Positions 1 through 8,213 of a stretch of 64,000 nt of DNA are shown in pieces; position 1 is the first letter of the stretch, and each line of letters opens with the position of its first letter. The DNA comes from Chryseobacterium fluminis (GTDB taxonomy: Bacteria > Bacteroidota > Bacteroidia > Flavobacteriales > Weeksellaceae). Location of the stretch: assembly GCF_026314945.1 (NCBI RefSeq), contig NZ_CP111121.1:1798001-1862000 (forward strand), given 5' to 3'. Below the pieces are notes generated by a model. It saw only the letters and a list, made by a program, of their open reading frames with translations. It was not told where the DNA came from and did not search any database. A program made the position numbers and the translations under genes.

Positions 1-2
1 TC

Positions 3-1493
3 GGTTCTCCTGAAAAAATTGAAGAACAGGAGGAAGCCTATTATTCTGAAAAAAACACTAAAAAGACATACTCGTCCGGAACAGAATATACGGATAAAAG
101 ACAGTTATTCCGCGACCCTGAAAGACAGAAAATAGCAGGAGTATGTGCAGGACTGGCTCACTATGTCGGGATGGATATCACAGCGATGAGAGCGATATGG
201 TTAGGCGTTTTTGTTCTTGGAATTTTCACTGCAGCCATTTCTTCATCACTGGTCGTATTGCTTTACATCATTCTGTGGATTGTGTTACCAAAAGCGGAAA
301 CTGCGGCAGATTTCCTGAAAATGAAGGGAAAGCCTATGAACTTCGACAATCTTAAGAGTGAGTCTAATAAATTGGTACAGTTTGCCAATGAGTCTACCCA
401 GAGAGTCGGAGAAATATACATCGAAAACAAACCTTATATCAATAACGCAAGCAGCGGAATCTGGAATGTTTTTAAATATATCGTGGGAGGTATCCTGGCT
501 TTAATGGCCGTGAGCAGCATCGTTGGAGTATTCGTTGTTTTCGGACTTTTCGGAATGGATTCTAATTTTCCGGGAGCTAATGAAATCAGATTTTATTTTG
601 ATGACAACGGACTGGATAAAATATTATCAGCCATCATCATTATAGGCTCCCTGATCCCTGCCATCATCTTCAGCCTATTAAGCATCAAGATATTCTCCCC
701 TAAGACAAAACTCAGAAATATCGGTTGGGTAATCGGTGCCTTATTTATTATCCTGATTGGTCTGGGATCTTATTTCGGAGTAAGCATGGCCAAAAAAGAA
801 ATGTTTCTGAAAGGCCATAAGGAAGATACCGAAGAAGTTGCAATCAGTACCACTTCTGACAGTTTATATGTCGATCTTAAACAGGTAACCATTCCTCAGA
901 ACTTTATCGGATACGATGACGACCTTTATTCTGATAAGATATCGGTGTATGAAAAAGACTGGGTTCATGTACAGATTACAAGAAAAGCCGACATTAAAAC
1001 ACCTTACCTGATCATTAAAAAAGAAGCAAAAGGCTACAACTTACCTCTTAATGTGAGCATCCCGGTAGAAGTGATCAATAATAAGGTAATTCTTCCTAAC
1101 TACATCAAATATCCTTATGAACACAGGTTCAGAGATTTTAGTGTAAATTACGAATTGGTGGTTCCTATCAAAACAGTCGTAATACCTGTGGAAAAAGATG
1201 GCATCAGCTTTGACGGAGACTTAAATGCAGATGGTATTGATGATAATGAACAGGATACAGATGATGAAGAAAATATCAGAATTGAAAAAAATAAAATCAC
1301 GGTAAACGGTTCCACCATTGAGTATAATTCCAACGATGAAGACAGCATCATCATTAACGGAAAAAAGGTTCCCGCCAATCAGGCAGATCAGGTGATCGAC
1401 TCCATGAAATCAAATATCAAAAAGATGAAAGGAGGTAACGTAGATATCAAAGTAAACGAAGCTAAAAACGAAATTTCTATAAAAACCAAATAA
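3..1493 (+). CDS. PspC domain membrane protein, 5' truncated by window edge
   Basis: The frame is open from base 3, so the start lies outside the window. A PspC domain begins near visible codon 33 (RQLFRD, then KIAGVCAGLAHYVG) and runs into a first membrane segment (AIWLGVFVLGIF). Further hydrophobic segments follow (YIVGGILALMAV, IIIIGSLIPAIIF, IGALFIILIGLGSYFGV). The C-terminal third is soluble and very acidic (DGDLNADGIDDNEQDTDD) and is probably periplasmic. Known of the family: PspC proteins sense or respond to envelope stress. A role as sensor or regulator partner is inferred. An ATG at 171 is internal to the PspC domain and is not the true start. Confidence 0.85.
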   Translation, partial: GSPEKIEEQEEAYYSEKNTKKTYSSGTEYTDKRQLFRDPERQKIAGVCAGLAHYVGMDITAMRAIWLGVFVLGIFTAAISSSLVVLLYIILWIVLPKAETAADFLKMKGKPMNFDNLKSESNKLVQFANESTQRVGEIYIENKPYINNASSGIWNVFKYIVGGILALMAVSSIVGVFVVFGLFGMDSNFPGANEIRFYFDDNGLDKILSAIIIIGSLIPAIIFSLLSIKIFSPKTKLRNIGWVIGALFIILIGLGSYFGVSMAKKEMFLKGHKEDTEEVAISTTSDSLYVDLKQVTIPQNFIGYDDDLYSDKISVYEKDWVHVQITRKADIKTPYLIIKKEAKGYNLPLNVSIPVEVINNKVILPNYIKYPYEHRFRDFSVNYELVVPIKTVVIPVEKDGISFDGDLNADGIDDNEQDTDDEENIRIEKNKITVNGSTIEYNSNDEDSIIINGKKVPANQADQVIDSMKSNIKKMKGGNVDIKVNEAKNEISIKTK

Positions 1494-1614
1494 TAAACTG
1501 CAGAGAGTGGCAGAAGGTGTGGATGGATAGCCAATGGTTTGAAATTCACACTCTTCTTCTCTCTTCATCACACAAAAAAACAAATTTTAATTACTGCATA
1601 TCAGAAATTTATAT

Positions 1615-1622
1615 TATCTTCG
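1615..1622 (+). promoter_or_regulatory. Probable -7 element TATCTTCG
   Basis: TATCTTCG differs by one base from the Bacteroidota -7 consensus TAnnTTTG and lies about 37 nt before the ATG at 1659. No convincing -33 TTG is seen at the right distance, so the promoter call is moderate. Confidence 0.45.
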
Positions 1623-1658
1623 TACAAAATTAATAACCCCAATCAAAAACGTAAACAA

Positions 1659-1721
1659 ATGGTTCAATTAGCACTAGAAATAGTAATCAAAATCGCAGAT
1701 TTAATCAGCGGATTGTTTTAA
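1659..1721 (+). CDS. 20-residue amphipathic hydrophobic peptide
   Basis: A 20-codon ORF begins MVQLALEIVI and ends in SGLF, TAA. Its polar residues fall at positions 3, 7, 11, 14 and 17, the spacing of one face of an alpha helix; the rest is Leu/Ile/Val/Ala/Phe. A possible promoter lies upstream and a strong terminator follows 26 nt after the stop, so it looks like a single-gene transcript. The same frame is open back to an ATG at 1539, but that extension has no protein-like character and would pass through the promoter. Function is unknown. The pattern resembles membrane-active peptides (phenol-soluble-modulin-like, or type I toxin peptides), which is inference only. Confidence 0.5.
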   Translation: MVQLALEIVIKIADLISGLF

Positions 1722-1747
1722 GAGCAACAATATTTCAATATATTTGT

Positions 1748-1779
1748 AAAGTATAACCAAAGTTTGGTTATACTTTTTT
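1748..1779 (+). terminator. Rho-independent terminator
   Basis: AAGTATAACC pairs with GGTTATACTT across a short AAGTTT loop and runs into a T tract. It closes the micro-ORF transcript at 1659-1721. Confidence 0.85.
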
Positions 1780-1797
1780 GTTTTTAATTCTGAATTT

Positions 1798-2394
1798 ATG
1801 AAAAAACTGATAGGCAAACTGATGCTGAAAATTTTAGGCTGGAAAGTCGTTCTCCAGGGTGACGCCGACAGCCTGAACAGGTGTATCCTCGTGGTAGCGC
1901 CTCACACTCACAATATGGAATACATTTTGGGAAACCTTGCCTACTGGTCTTTAGAAAAACCGATAAAAATCATCATTAAAGATGCTCATACCAAAGCCTG
2001 GTATGGTAGCGCGGTCCGAGGCCTGGGCGGAATAGGCATCGACAGAAGCCAGAAAAATGACCTGGTTAATTTTGTAGCTCAGCAATTTGCAAAAGAAGAC
2101 TTCAGCCTGGTGATCACCCCGGAAGGTACCAGAAGCTGGGTCCCGAAATGGAGAAAAGGCTTCTATCATATGGCTTTAGCGGCTAAAGTTCCTATCGTAC
2201 TGGCTGCCGGGGATTTTAAAAGAAATATTGTGTATTTAGGCTATACTATTCCTTATGAAAGAATAGCTTCGGTTCCTTTCTCTGAAATTATGGAGGAAAT
2301 TCAGAATTACTATATTAAACATGATATTGTTCCTAAAATTCCGGAAAACTGGAATCCGAATATTATGGGAAATGATGCTGAAGTTAGAAGTTAG
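1798..2394 (+). CDS. 1-acyl-sn-glycerol-3-phosphate acyltransferase family protein (PlsC-like)
   Basis: 198 residues of the lysophospholipid acyltransferase fold. Block I is H36-T-H-N-M-E41, an HX4E variant of the usual HX4D. Block III is PEGTRS at 108-113, followed by a basic stretch (WRKGFYHMALAAKVPIVL). Known of the family: transfer of an acyl chain from acyl-CoA or acyl-ACP to a lysophospholipid at the inner membrane. The protein is short and has no clear membrane anchor, as in the small Bacteroidota members. The acceptor here is not determined. The last codons and the stop lie inside a heptanucleotide tandem repeat. Confidence 0.85.
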   Translation: MKKLIGKLMLKILGWKVVLQGDADSLNRCILVVAPHTHNMEYILGNLAYWSLEKPIKIIIKDAHTKAWYGSAVRGLGGIGIDRSQKNDLVNFVAQQFAKEDFSLVITPEGTRSWVPKWRKGFYHMALAAKVPIVLAAGDFKRNIVYLGYTIPYERIASVPFSEIMEEIQNYYIKHDIVPKIPENWNPNIMGNDAEVRS

Positions 2395-2421
2395 AAGTTA
2401 GAAGTTAGAAGTTAGAAGTTA
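2380..2421. repeat. Tandem heptanucleotide repeat (GAAGTTA) x6
   Basis: Six perfect copies of GAAGTTA span the end of the acyltransferase gene and the start of the gap before the thioesterase gene. Changes in copy number would alter the distance to the next gene (start 2448) but not the acyltransferase sequence, because the stop is read within the first copies. Confidence 0.97.
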
Positions 2422-2447
2422 TCAAAATTATTCACTACTTATAAAAT

Positions 2448-2885
2448 ATGTATACGGAAGGTAAAAATAAGGAAGAAATTTTACAGTTTCTGAACAGCTG
2501 GGGAGGTGAAGTTACCTTAGCCAAAACACTGGAAATAAAATTTATCGATATTGATCAGGAAAATGAAACCCTGACCGCTACCATGCCGGTAGGTCCGAAA
2601 GTACATCAGCCCTTCGGAATTTTACACGGTGGTGCAAGCTGTGTTCTGGCAGAAACCATGGGTTCAAGCCTGTCTAATATTTTCATAGACGGCAGTAAAT
2701 ATTATGGTGTAGGAACGAATATCAACTCTAACCATCTGAGAAGTAAAAAAGACGGACTGGTAACTGCTGTGGCACGTTTTATCAGAAAAGGAAAAACAAT
2801 GCATGTTTCGGAAATCGAAATCCGTGATGAAAAAGGACAGTTGCTGAATCATACTACCATGACGAACAATATTCTCTTAAAATAG
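2448..2885 (+). CDS. Hotdog-fold thioesterase, probable DHNA-CoA thioesterase
   Basis: 145 residues with a PaaI/MenI-type 4HBT domain. The signature is PFGILHGGASCVLAET at residues 55-70, with H60-G-G and the catalytic acid E69. Known of the family: small-molecule acyl-CoA hydrolases; MenI members release 1,4-dihydroxy-2-naphthoate in menaquinone synthesis. The neighbouring isochorismate synthase on the same strand makes that substrate likely, but the two genes are separated by an 850 bp gap and the second has its own promoter. Substrate assignment is therefore an inference from context. Confidence 0.85.
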   Translation: MYTEGKNKEEILQFLNSWGGEVTLAKTLEIKFIDIDQENETLTATMPVGPKVHQPFGILHGGASCVLAETMGSSLSNIFIDGSKYYGVGTNINSNHLRSKKDGLVTAVARFIRKGKTMHVSEIEIRDEKGQLLNHTTMTNNILLK

Positions 2886-2941
2886 GATTATAGCATAAAG
2901 CTGCTTAAGCTTTTCTATGATCACAAAGTAGATCCAAAAGC

Positions 2942-3057
2942 TTTCTAAACACTTAAGTTAATTAAAGTAATATACTTTACGCAAAAGAAGTACACTTAAG
3001 TTTTTTGAAAATTTTTGATTTTCACCTCATGTGAACTTAATTCTGCGATATTTTTTT
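2942..3057. repeat. Intergenic direct repeat, copy A
   Basis: About 115 bp beginning TTTCTAAACACTTAAG, matched by copy B at 3190-3301 (offset 248). The best-conserved part is the first 50-60 bp (CTTAAGTTAATT, TATACTTT.CGCA.AAGAAGTACACT). No ORF crosses it. It is probably a dispersed intergenic element. Confidence 0.8.
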
Positions 3058-3104
3058 AAACTTTCTAAAGTGTACTTAAGTTTGAGACAGTAAATACCAC
3101 ACAC

Positions 3105-3147
3105 TGCTACCGCACGAATCCCTTCACCGCTACCGCACGAATCCCTT
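3105..3147. repeat. Short tandem repeat, two CTACCGCACGAATCCCTTC units
   Basis: GCTACCGCACGAATCCCTTC occurs at about 3107-3126 and again at about 3129-3148, separated by two bases. The second unit ends in a small hairpin (CACGAATCCCTTCGTG). It lies between copies A and B of the larger repeat and is part of the same gene-free tract. Confidence 0.8.
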
Positions 3148-3189
3148 CGTGTGGTTGTCTGTAGCAAACCACAAAGGAAATCCAAGAGA

Positions 3190-3301
3190 TTTCTAAAAAC
3201 TTAAGTTAATTCAAGTAGTATACTTTGCGCAGAAGAAGTACACTGAAGTCTTGTTAAAAATCTGATTTTCTTCTGAAGCACACTTAATTCTTTGGTATTT
3301 T
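3190..3301. repeat. Intergenic direct repeat, copy B
   Basis: Imperfect copy of 2942-3057 in the same orientation, beginning TTTCTAAAAACTTAAG and ending in an ACACTTAATTCTT stretch like copy A. The whole 2886-3634 gap holds these repeats and no supportable gene. Confidence 0.8.
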
Positions 3302-3634
3302 CTTCCCCGAAATAGTCCTTTAACGAATGTTTCCGCCACTGGCAACCGGTTTTCAGCCGTTTATAATGATCTGAATTATTTTTACCAAGTCAAACTTCGT
3401 AGAAAATTCTCTTTTCCATTTGCTTAAATGGTAAAATCCATTTCTCTATTTTATCTTTGCTGATGATTTCCAGATTGTTATGTTTCACATTGCAATCCAA
3501 AATTGCTAATTTTCTCGGAACTCTTTTTACCTGAATAAGTTTAAACAACTTCCATATTAAAATAATAAGATTCGAATTTTTGGGTCTTTTTTTATCATTA
3601 GATAGAAAGTATCATTAAAAAAAACGTATTTAGC

Positions 3635-3665
3635 TTTGACATCTTTGGGACTAATAATACCTTTG
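3635..3665 (+). promoter_or_regulatory. Bacteroidota-type promoter of the isochorismate synthase gene
   Basis: TTTG at 3635-3638, a 19 nt spacer, then TACCTTTG at 3658-3665 exactly fit the TTTG-N19-TAnnTTTG consensus. The ATG follows about 70 nt downstream. Confidence 0.75.
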
Positions 3666-3735
3666 TACAAAGAAAATCAGCCAGCGAATTTAATACATAT
3701 TTTCAGATCCTGATTTTCGATAAAGAACTGCATTC

Positions 3736-4704
3736 ATGATTTACTTCAAATTTCCTTTTGACGAAAAATTCTATTCCACCAAACAGAATAACAATACAAA
3801 AACAGTATTCTTTAAGCCTTTCGATCGTTCAGAGCCACTGCATTTTGACGGGGATCTCATTGAAATTGATGCTGAAAGTTTCGAAAAGATTTCTATCGAA
3901 AATGACGATTTACCCGGAAATGTGGAAAATTTTGAAGAGGAAACGGAAAGTGAATATTTACGAAACCTGGAAAAGATCATTGAAGTCATTAAGGAAAACA
4001 GACTTCCTAAACTCGTATATTCCCGACGAAAGATCCTGACTGATTTTAAAGAAATCGATCTGAAAGAAAGTTTTAAGCATCTTTGCAGGTCTTATCCGAA
4101 TGCGTTCAGGTATATTTTCAATGAAGGACATGACGCATGGATGGGAGCATTTTCAGAAGTTTTAGGAAAATTCAATAAGGCAACACACGAATTTGAAACG
4201 ATGAGCCTCGCGGGTACGCTTCCGGTTTCAGAAAGCTGGTCCCGGAAAGAAATTGAGGAACAAAAACCGGTCTCAGAGTATATTGAACATATTCTTAAAA
4301 ATTATTCGGATGTCATCGAAAAATCAGAGACCTATGATCATATTTCCGGAAATATCAAGCATCTCAGAAATGATTTTAAAATAAAGATTCAATCCGAAAG
4401 GCTCGATGATTTGATCCACGATCTTCATCCTACTCCTGCTGTTTGCGGTATACCAAAAGATTTCTGCAAAGAGAATATCGAAAAGTTTGAAAAATATCCC
4501 CGCGAGCTGTACTCAGGATATATAAAAATTGAAACCACGGAAACTATACAGTATTTTGTCAACCTCCGTTGTGCAAAACTTTATCAGAACGCCATTCACT
4601 TATTTGTCGGCGGAGGAATCACAGCCCAGAGTGATCCTCATAAAGAATGGACGGAAACAGAACTTAAGTCTGAAGCTATTTTGAAAAATCTGGTCATTTC
4701 CTGA
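3736..4704 (+). CDS. menF: Isochorismate synthase (chorismate-binding)
   Basis: 322 residues of the anthranilate/isochorismate synthase chorismate-binding fold. Recognisable segments in order are KLVYSRRKI, the substrate-pocket stretch FETMSLAGTLP, HPTPAVCGIPK, and the C-terminal RELYSGYI. The protein is shorter than the roughly 400-450 residue enzymes of Proteobacteria, mainly at the N-terminus, which is common in Bacteroidota. Known role: chorismate to isochorismate, the first step to menaquinone. The upstream thioesterase fits the same pathway. A salicylate or siderophore role is possible, but no siderophore genes are nearby. Confidence 0.88.
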   Translation: MIYFKFPFDEKFYSTKQNNNTKTVFFKPFDRSEPLHFDGDLIEIDAESFEKISIENDDLPGNVENFEEETESEYLRNLEKIIEVIKENRLPKLVYSRRKILTDFKEIDLKESFKHLCRSYPNAFRYIFNEGHDAWMGAFSEVLGKFNKATHEFETMSLAGTLPVSESWSRKEIEEQKPVSEYIEHILKNYSDVIEKSETYDHISGNIKHLRNDFKIKIQSERLDDLIHDLHPTPAVCGIPKDFCKENIEKFEKYPRELYSGYIKIETTETIQYFVNLRCAKLYQNAIHLFVGGGITAQSDPHKEWTETELKSEAILKNLVIS

Positions 4705-4738
4705 AAGGTTTAAAGCATCATGCTCCGTCATAAAAAAC

Positions 4739-4770
4739 AAACCTCTTTCACACTGATGAAAGAGGTTTTT
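4739..4770. terminator. Bidirectional terminator
   Basis: AACCTCTTTCA pairs with TGAAAGAGGTT and is followed by T5. It lies between the converging isochorismate synthase gene and the small membrane protein gene at 4792. Confidence 0.85.
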
Positions 4771-4791
4771 ATATTGCTAATGGTTTATTAT

Positions 4792-4986
4792 TTATTTTTT
4801 TACGCCAATTTTGCTCCAGGTATTCATCACAAAAAGTAAGATGATCCCCAGAACACCTGCGGCAATGGAGAATACAAACTTCTGGTTATCTTCTGACAAA
4901 ACATCTGACTGCCAATCTATTGCATATATATTGATGGCAACAATAATAATTAATACGACTAATAATACTTTATAAAACTTCTGCAT
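4792..4986 (-). CDS. Small two-helix membrane protein of unknown function
   Basis: 64 residues with two hydrophobic helices (VLLVVLIIIVAINIYAI and FSIAAGVLGIILLFVM) and short charged ends. It starts 5 nt after the stop of marC and is very probably co-transcribed with it. I do not recognise a named family. Confidence 0.7.
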   Translation of the reverse strand: MQKFYKVLLVVLIIIVAINIYAIDWQSDVLSEDNQKFVFSIAAGVLGIILLFVMNTWSKIGVKK

Positions 4987-4991
4987 GATTC

Positions 4992-5594
4992 TTAAAAATT
5001 AATATAATTCTGCACTAATTGCGCAAAGTTTGCGGTAAATAATTTTATTGAAATTGCCAAAAGGATGATGCCGAAAACTTTTTGCAGAATAGACAATGTG
5101 GCTTCTCCCATTTTCTTCTCCAGCCATTTCGCAGATTTCAGCACCAAATATACGAAAATTGTATTGAGGACGATTCCTAAAATAATATTAATGTCATGAA
5201 ATTCAGCCCTCAAGGATAAAGTAGTGGTCAGCGTTCCTGCTCCGGCCACCAGCGGAAACGCAATAGGCACAATGGAGGCGGCCTTCACTTCACTGGTTTT
5301 GTTGATTTCGATTCCTAAAATCATTTCCAGGGCTATGATAAAAATCACAAAAGCGCCGGCAATGGCAAATGAATTAACATCTACCCCGATCAATTTAAGA
5401 ATTTTATTTCCGACAAACAGAAAAACAATCATGATAAGGCCTGCCGTTATAGAAGCCCGTCCGGCTTCAATTTGTCCGAATCTCTGTTGCAGACTTACAA
5501 TAATGGGAACTGAGCCGATAATATCAATTACGGCAAAAAGTACCATAAAACAGGTGACGATCTCTTTTATAGAAAAATCATTAAAAACTTCCAT
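4992..5594 (-). CDS. MarC family integral membrane protein
   Basis: 200 residues with about six membrane helices and the MarC-type opening (FMVLFAVIDIIGSVPIIVSL), then PIAFPLVAGAGTLTT, a conserved stretch of the family. Known of the family: an inner-membrane protein of unknown biochemical role; the old link to multiple antibiotic resistance is not supported for the E. coli member. The gene begins 44 nt after batD ends with no terminator visible between, so it may be the tail of the Bat transcript. Confidence 0.88.
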   Translation of the reverse strand: MEVFNDFSIKEIVTCFMVLFAVIDIIGSVPIIVSLQQRFGQIEAGRASITAGLIMIVFLFVGNKILKLIGVDVNSFAIAGAFVIFIIALEMILGIEINKTSEVKAASIVPIAFPLVAGAGTLTTTLSLRAEFHDINIILGIVLNTIFVYLVLKSAKWLEKKMGEATLSILQKVFGIILLAISIKLFTANFAQLVQNYINF

Positions 5595-5638
5595 CTATTT
5601 GTAATTAAAAATTTCGCAAAAATATGAAAATAAATTGA

Positions 5639-7381
5639 TTATTTCTCAATTTGAGAATACAAATTAACAATTGCTTTTAAAAGTTCATCTATTCCTTCTT
5701 TAGATTTTACCGGAGCAAATTTCTCCAATTGTATTCTTTGAGAAAGAATACCATACCTTTCTGCTATAACACTTCCTTGATCCTGTTCAAGGAATGCCTT
5801 GAATTCTTGTTTTGAGCCTATTAAATAACGGGACCGTACTTCCTGATCCAAATCTTCCACGGTATCAAAAAACTTCTGAAACTCTTCATTATCTTTAAGA
5901 TTTTCCAGGTAACTGAAATGATCATTAATATCCGTTTTCATCGTCTCCCTGATCTCATTTTCAGTTTCCGCAACAGAACCCAATGATTTTGCCGGTATTA
6001 TTTCGCTAACCAAGTTGCGTTTTTTTTGCCAAGTCTTAAACATGAGATAGGAAATAAACAGCGCTATTAAAATCGCTATATTAATTAAAAGTACATTCCA
6101 ATGAAATTTGCTTTTCTCCTTGACTTTAAAAGTAGTTGTCTTTAAAACAGGAGTATTAACGGTTTCCAAAAAAGTATTGGTATACTCATTCACCTTTTCA
6201 ACAGTAGTACGTGATGCCATTACCTGCTCATGCGACAATGAGTTTAATGCCAAAGTCTGCTGGCCTACGTCTACATATTCTTTTTCAGCAGGATCAAAGA
6301 ATGCAAAAGGCTCAGTTTTAATGAAAAGCGGCCCTGTCTTATTAGGAATAATCACATAATGCGCCTGAATTTCCCCTTTAATACCTGTAGTACCGGGAGC
6401 TGTTTTTGATGTAATTTTCGGGGCAAAAACCTCATAGTCCGGTGAAGCTGTTATCTTGGGCAGTTCCATATCTGCCAAATTTCCTTCCCCGGAAACTTTT
6501 ACGACGACATTAACCGGTTTCTTAGCCTCTATTCTCTCCCGGGATTCATTATACACCCTTACTTTAAAATTACCCACCGCATTCCTGAAATATACAGGGG
6601 AACCTTCAGGTAATTTTTTTACATTAATTTTTACCTTGTTGGATAAAATTTTATTTTTATGGGAATATGAATTTATGGATGCAGAAACTGAAGGAACTTC
6701 TATTACGCCGGCCTCATTAGGAAATACCATAAAAACGGCAAGTACCTGTGATGCCATATTCCCGTAATCCGCAGGATCTATTTCAGATTTTGCAAAACTT
6801 ACAGGGTGTACGTTGATATTTTCATTTTTCGGAAGGCTTATATTTTTCACTTTCCTGAAGTTGTCCATATTCTTTGAATATACCTTCAGAACAGCAATGG
6901 TAGGCTGATCCTGATACACTTCACGGTCTTCGATCTCCAGGTTAAGATAGACGTCATTGGAAGTTTTCCCGGCAACAGACTTCTTGTCAACATCCCTTAT
7001 AAAAATATTAAAAGGTTCTGTTTTGTAGATTTTATTGCTGACTGTTACCAGAACGGACCCTATTTTCACCTTTCCTTTCTGCTTGGGTTCGAGAGCAATT
7101 CTGGAAACTTTCTGGATAATGACGGTATTGGTTTCGGGATCTACCAGCGTATTGGTTACAGATCCGCTTCCGATCATGTTAAATTTCGAGAGATCGGGCA
7201 GTTGAAAGCCGGTCTGCTGTACAAGATCTCCTCCGTTCATCTCCAGGATGATCGTAAGGTTAACAGCTTCCTTACCGTTATAATCCGTTTTATCCGTTTT
7301 TAAGCTTAGATTTACCTGTCCATAAGAAATTACGGATATAAGAAGAAACAATATGTGGGTAAATCTGTACTGCATCACCAA
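5639..7381 (-). CDS. batD: BatD, large envelope protein of the Bat aerotolerance operon
   Basis: 580 residues with an N-terminal signal peptide (ILFLLISVISYGQ), a long beta-rich periplasmic region carrying repeated immunoglobulin-like segments, one membrane helix near residues 430-450 (WNVLLINIAILIALFI), and a cytoplasmic helical tail. Start and upstream batC overlap by 7 nt. Known of the family: BatD belongs to the Bacteroides aerotolerance set with BatA-C and MoxR; the molecular function is not established. The complete operon around it makes the call secure. Confidence 0.92.
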   Translation of the reverse strand: MVMQYRFTHILFLLISVISYGQVNLSLKTDKTDYNGKEAVNLTIILEMNGGDLVQQTGFQLPDLSKFNMIGSGSVTNTLVDPETNTVIIQKVSRIALEPKQKGKVKIGSVLVTVSNKIYKTEPFNIFIRDVDKKSVAGKTSNDVYLNLEIEDREVYQDQPTIAVLKVYSKNMDNFRKVKNISLPKNENINVHPVSFAKSEIDPADYGNMASQVLAVFMVFPNEAGVIEVPSVSASINSYSHKNKILSNKVKINVKKLPEGSPVYFRNAVGNFKVRVYNESRERIEAKKPVNVVVKVSGEGNLADMELPKITASPDYEVFAPKITSKTAPGTTGIKGEIQAHYVIIPNKTGPLFIKTEPFAFFDPAEKEYVDVGQQTLALNSLSHEQVMASRTTVEKVNEYTNTFLETVNTPVLKTTTFKVKEKSKFHWNVLLINIAILIALFISYLMFKTWQKKRNLVSEIIPAKSLGSVAETENEIRETMKTDINDHFSYLENLKDNEEFQKFFDTVEDLDQEVRSRYLIGSKQEFKAFLEQDQGSVIAERYGILSQRIQLEKFAPVKSKEGIDELLKAIVNLYSQIEK

Positions 7382-8118
7382 TCTTTCTCGTTGCTTTCGG
7401 GCATCGAATAAGAATTTTTATTCAAAATTCTTTTGGCGGTTTCTTTTTCTTTTTCGCTTACTTTATTTAATATTGCGTTTTCAAGATCTTTGGGTAATTT
7501 TCCTTCATTATTCTGGTTGGGATCAGGGTTATCTCCTTGCTGGCTCTTGCCTTTATTCTGCTGACCCTGCCCCTGGTCCTGCTTTTGATCATTTCCTTTC
7601 TGATCATCATGCTGCTGTTGGTCTTTACCACCGCCTCCTTTATCTGAGTTATTCTGCTGGTCGTTTTTATTTTGTTGGTTTTCTTTTTCCTTCAACTTCG
7701 CAATTTCATAATTCTTTCTTGTCGATTCGTTGTAAGGATCCTGCTTCAAGGACTGTTTATAATAATCTGCCGCTTTTTCCGGCTGATTCATCTGCATATA
7801 CGTATTTCCTAAATTGTGAAGAGAGGCTGCTTTATCAGGAAGGGTCTGGGAAAGTTGCTGTGCTTTTTCAAATTCTGCCTTGGCTTCTTCGTATTTTTTA
7901 TTTTTATACAGGGCATTCCCCAGATTGTAATGGGCAGTAAAATCTTTATCATTGGATTTTATGGCTTCCATGTACTTTGAAGAGGCCCCATCATAGTCTT
8001 TACCGTTGAATTTCTGATTACCTTCATAAACCAGCGTTCTATATCTTTCCTGCCCAAATAAAGTATTTGAGAATGCAAAAGCAATTATAAACGACAAAAC
8101 TGTGATTTTAGTATTCAT
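7375..8118 (-). CDS. batC: BatC, TPR-repeat periplasmic protein
   Basis: 247 residues from the ATG at 8118, chosen because it places a signal peptide directly at the N-terminus (ITVLSFIIAFAFSNTLFGQ); an ATG three codons upstream is possible. Four TPR-like units occupy roughly residues 25-145 (for example AHYNLGNALYKNKKYEEA and ASLHNLGNTYMQMNQPEKA). A Gln/Asn/Asp/Gly-rich low-complexity linker follows (about 150-205). The gene overlaps batD by 7 nt. TPR proteins bind partners; here they presumably assemble the VWA proteins BatA and BatB. Confidence 0.9.
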   Translation of the reverse strand: MNTKITVLSFIIAFAFSNTLFGQERYRTLVYEGNQKFNGKDYDGASSKYMEAIKSNDKDFTAHYNLGNALYKNKKYEEAKAEFEKAQQLSQTLPDKAASLHNLGNTYMQMNQPEKAADYYKQSLKQDPYNESTRKNYEIAKLKEKENQQNKNDQQNNSDKGGGGKDQQQHDDQKGNDQKQDQGQGQQNKGKSQQGDNPDPNQNNEGKLPKDLENAILNKVSEKEKETAKRILNKNSYSMPESNEKDW

Positions 8119-8213
8119 TACCTGCAAAATTATTCCTTTATATGTTAATAAACAGTGCCTTAATTGTTAAATTTGGGTTAAAGTCAGCGACATTCTGTCT
8201 AATGAGCTCCGGG

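Noticed and set aside
1539..1658. Forty-residue N-terminal extension of the 20-residue peptide
   Set aside because: The extension crosses the -7 element and lacks protein-like composition; the internal ATG at 1659 fits better.
5224..5604. 126-codon ORF on the plus strand opposite marC
   Set aside because: It is the antisense shadow of marC, with low-complexity composition and no motif.
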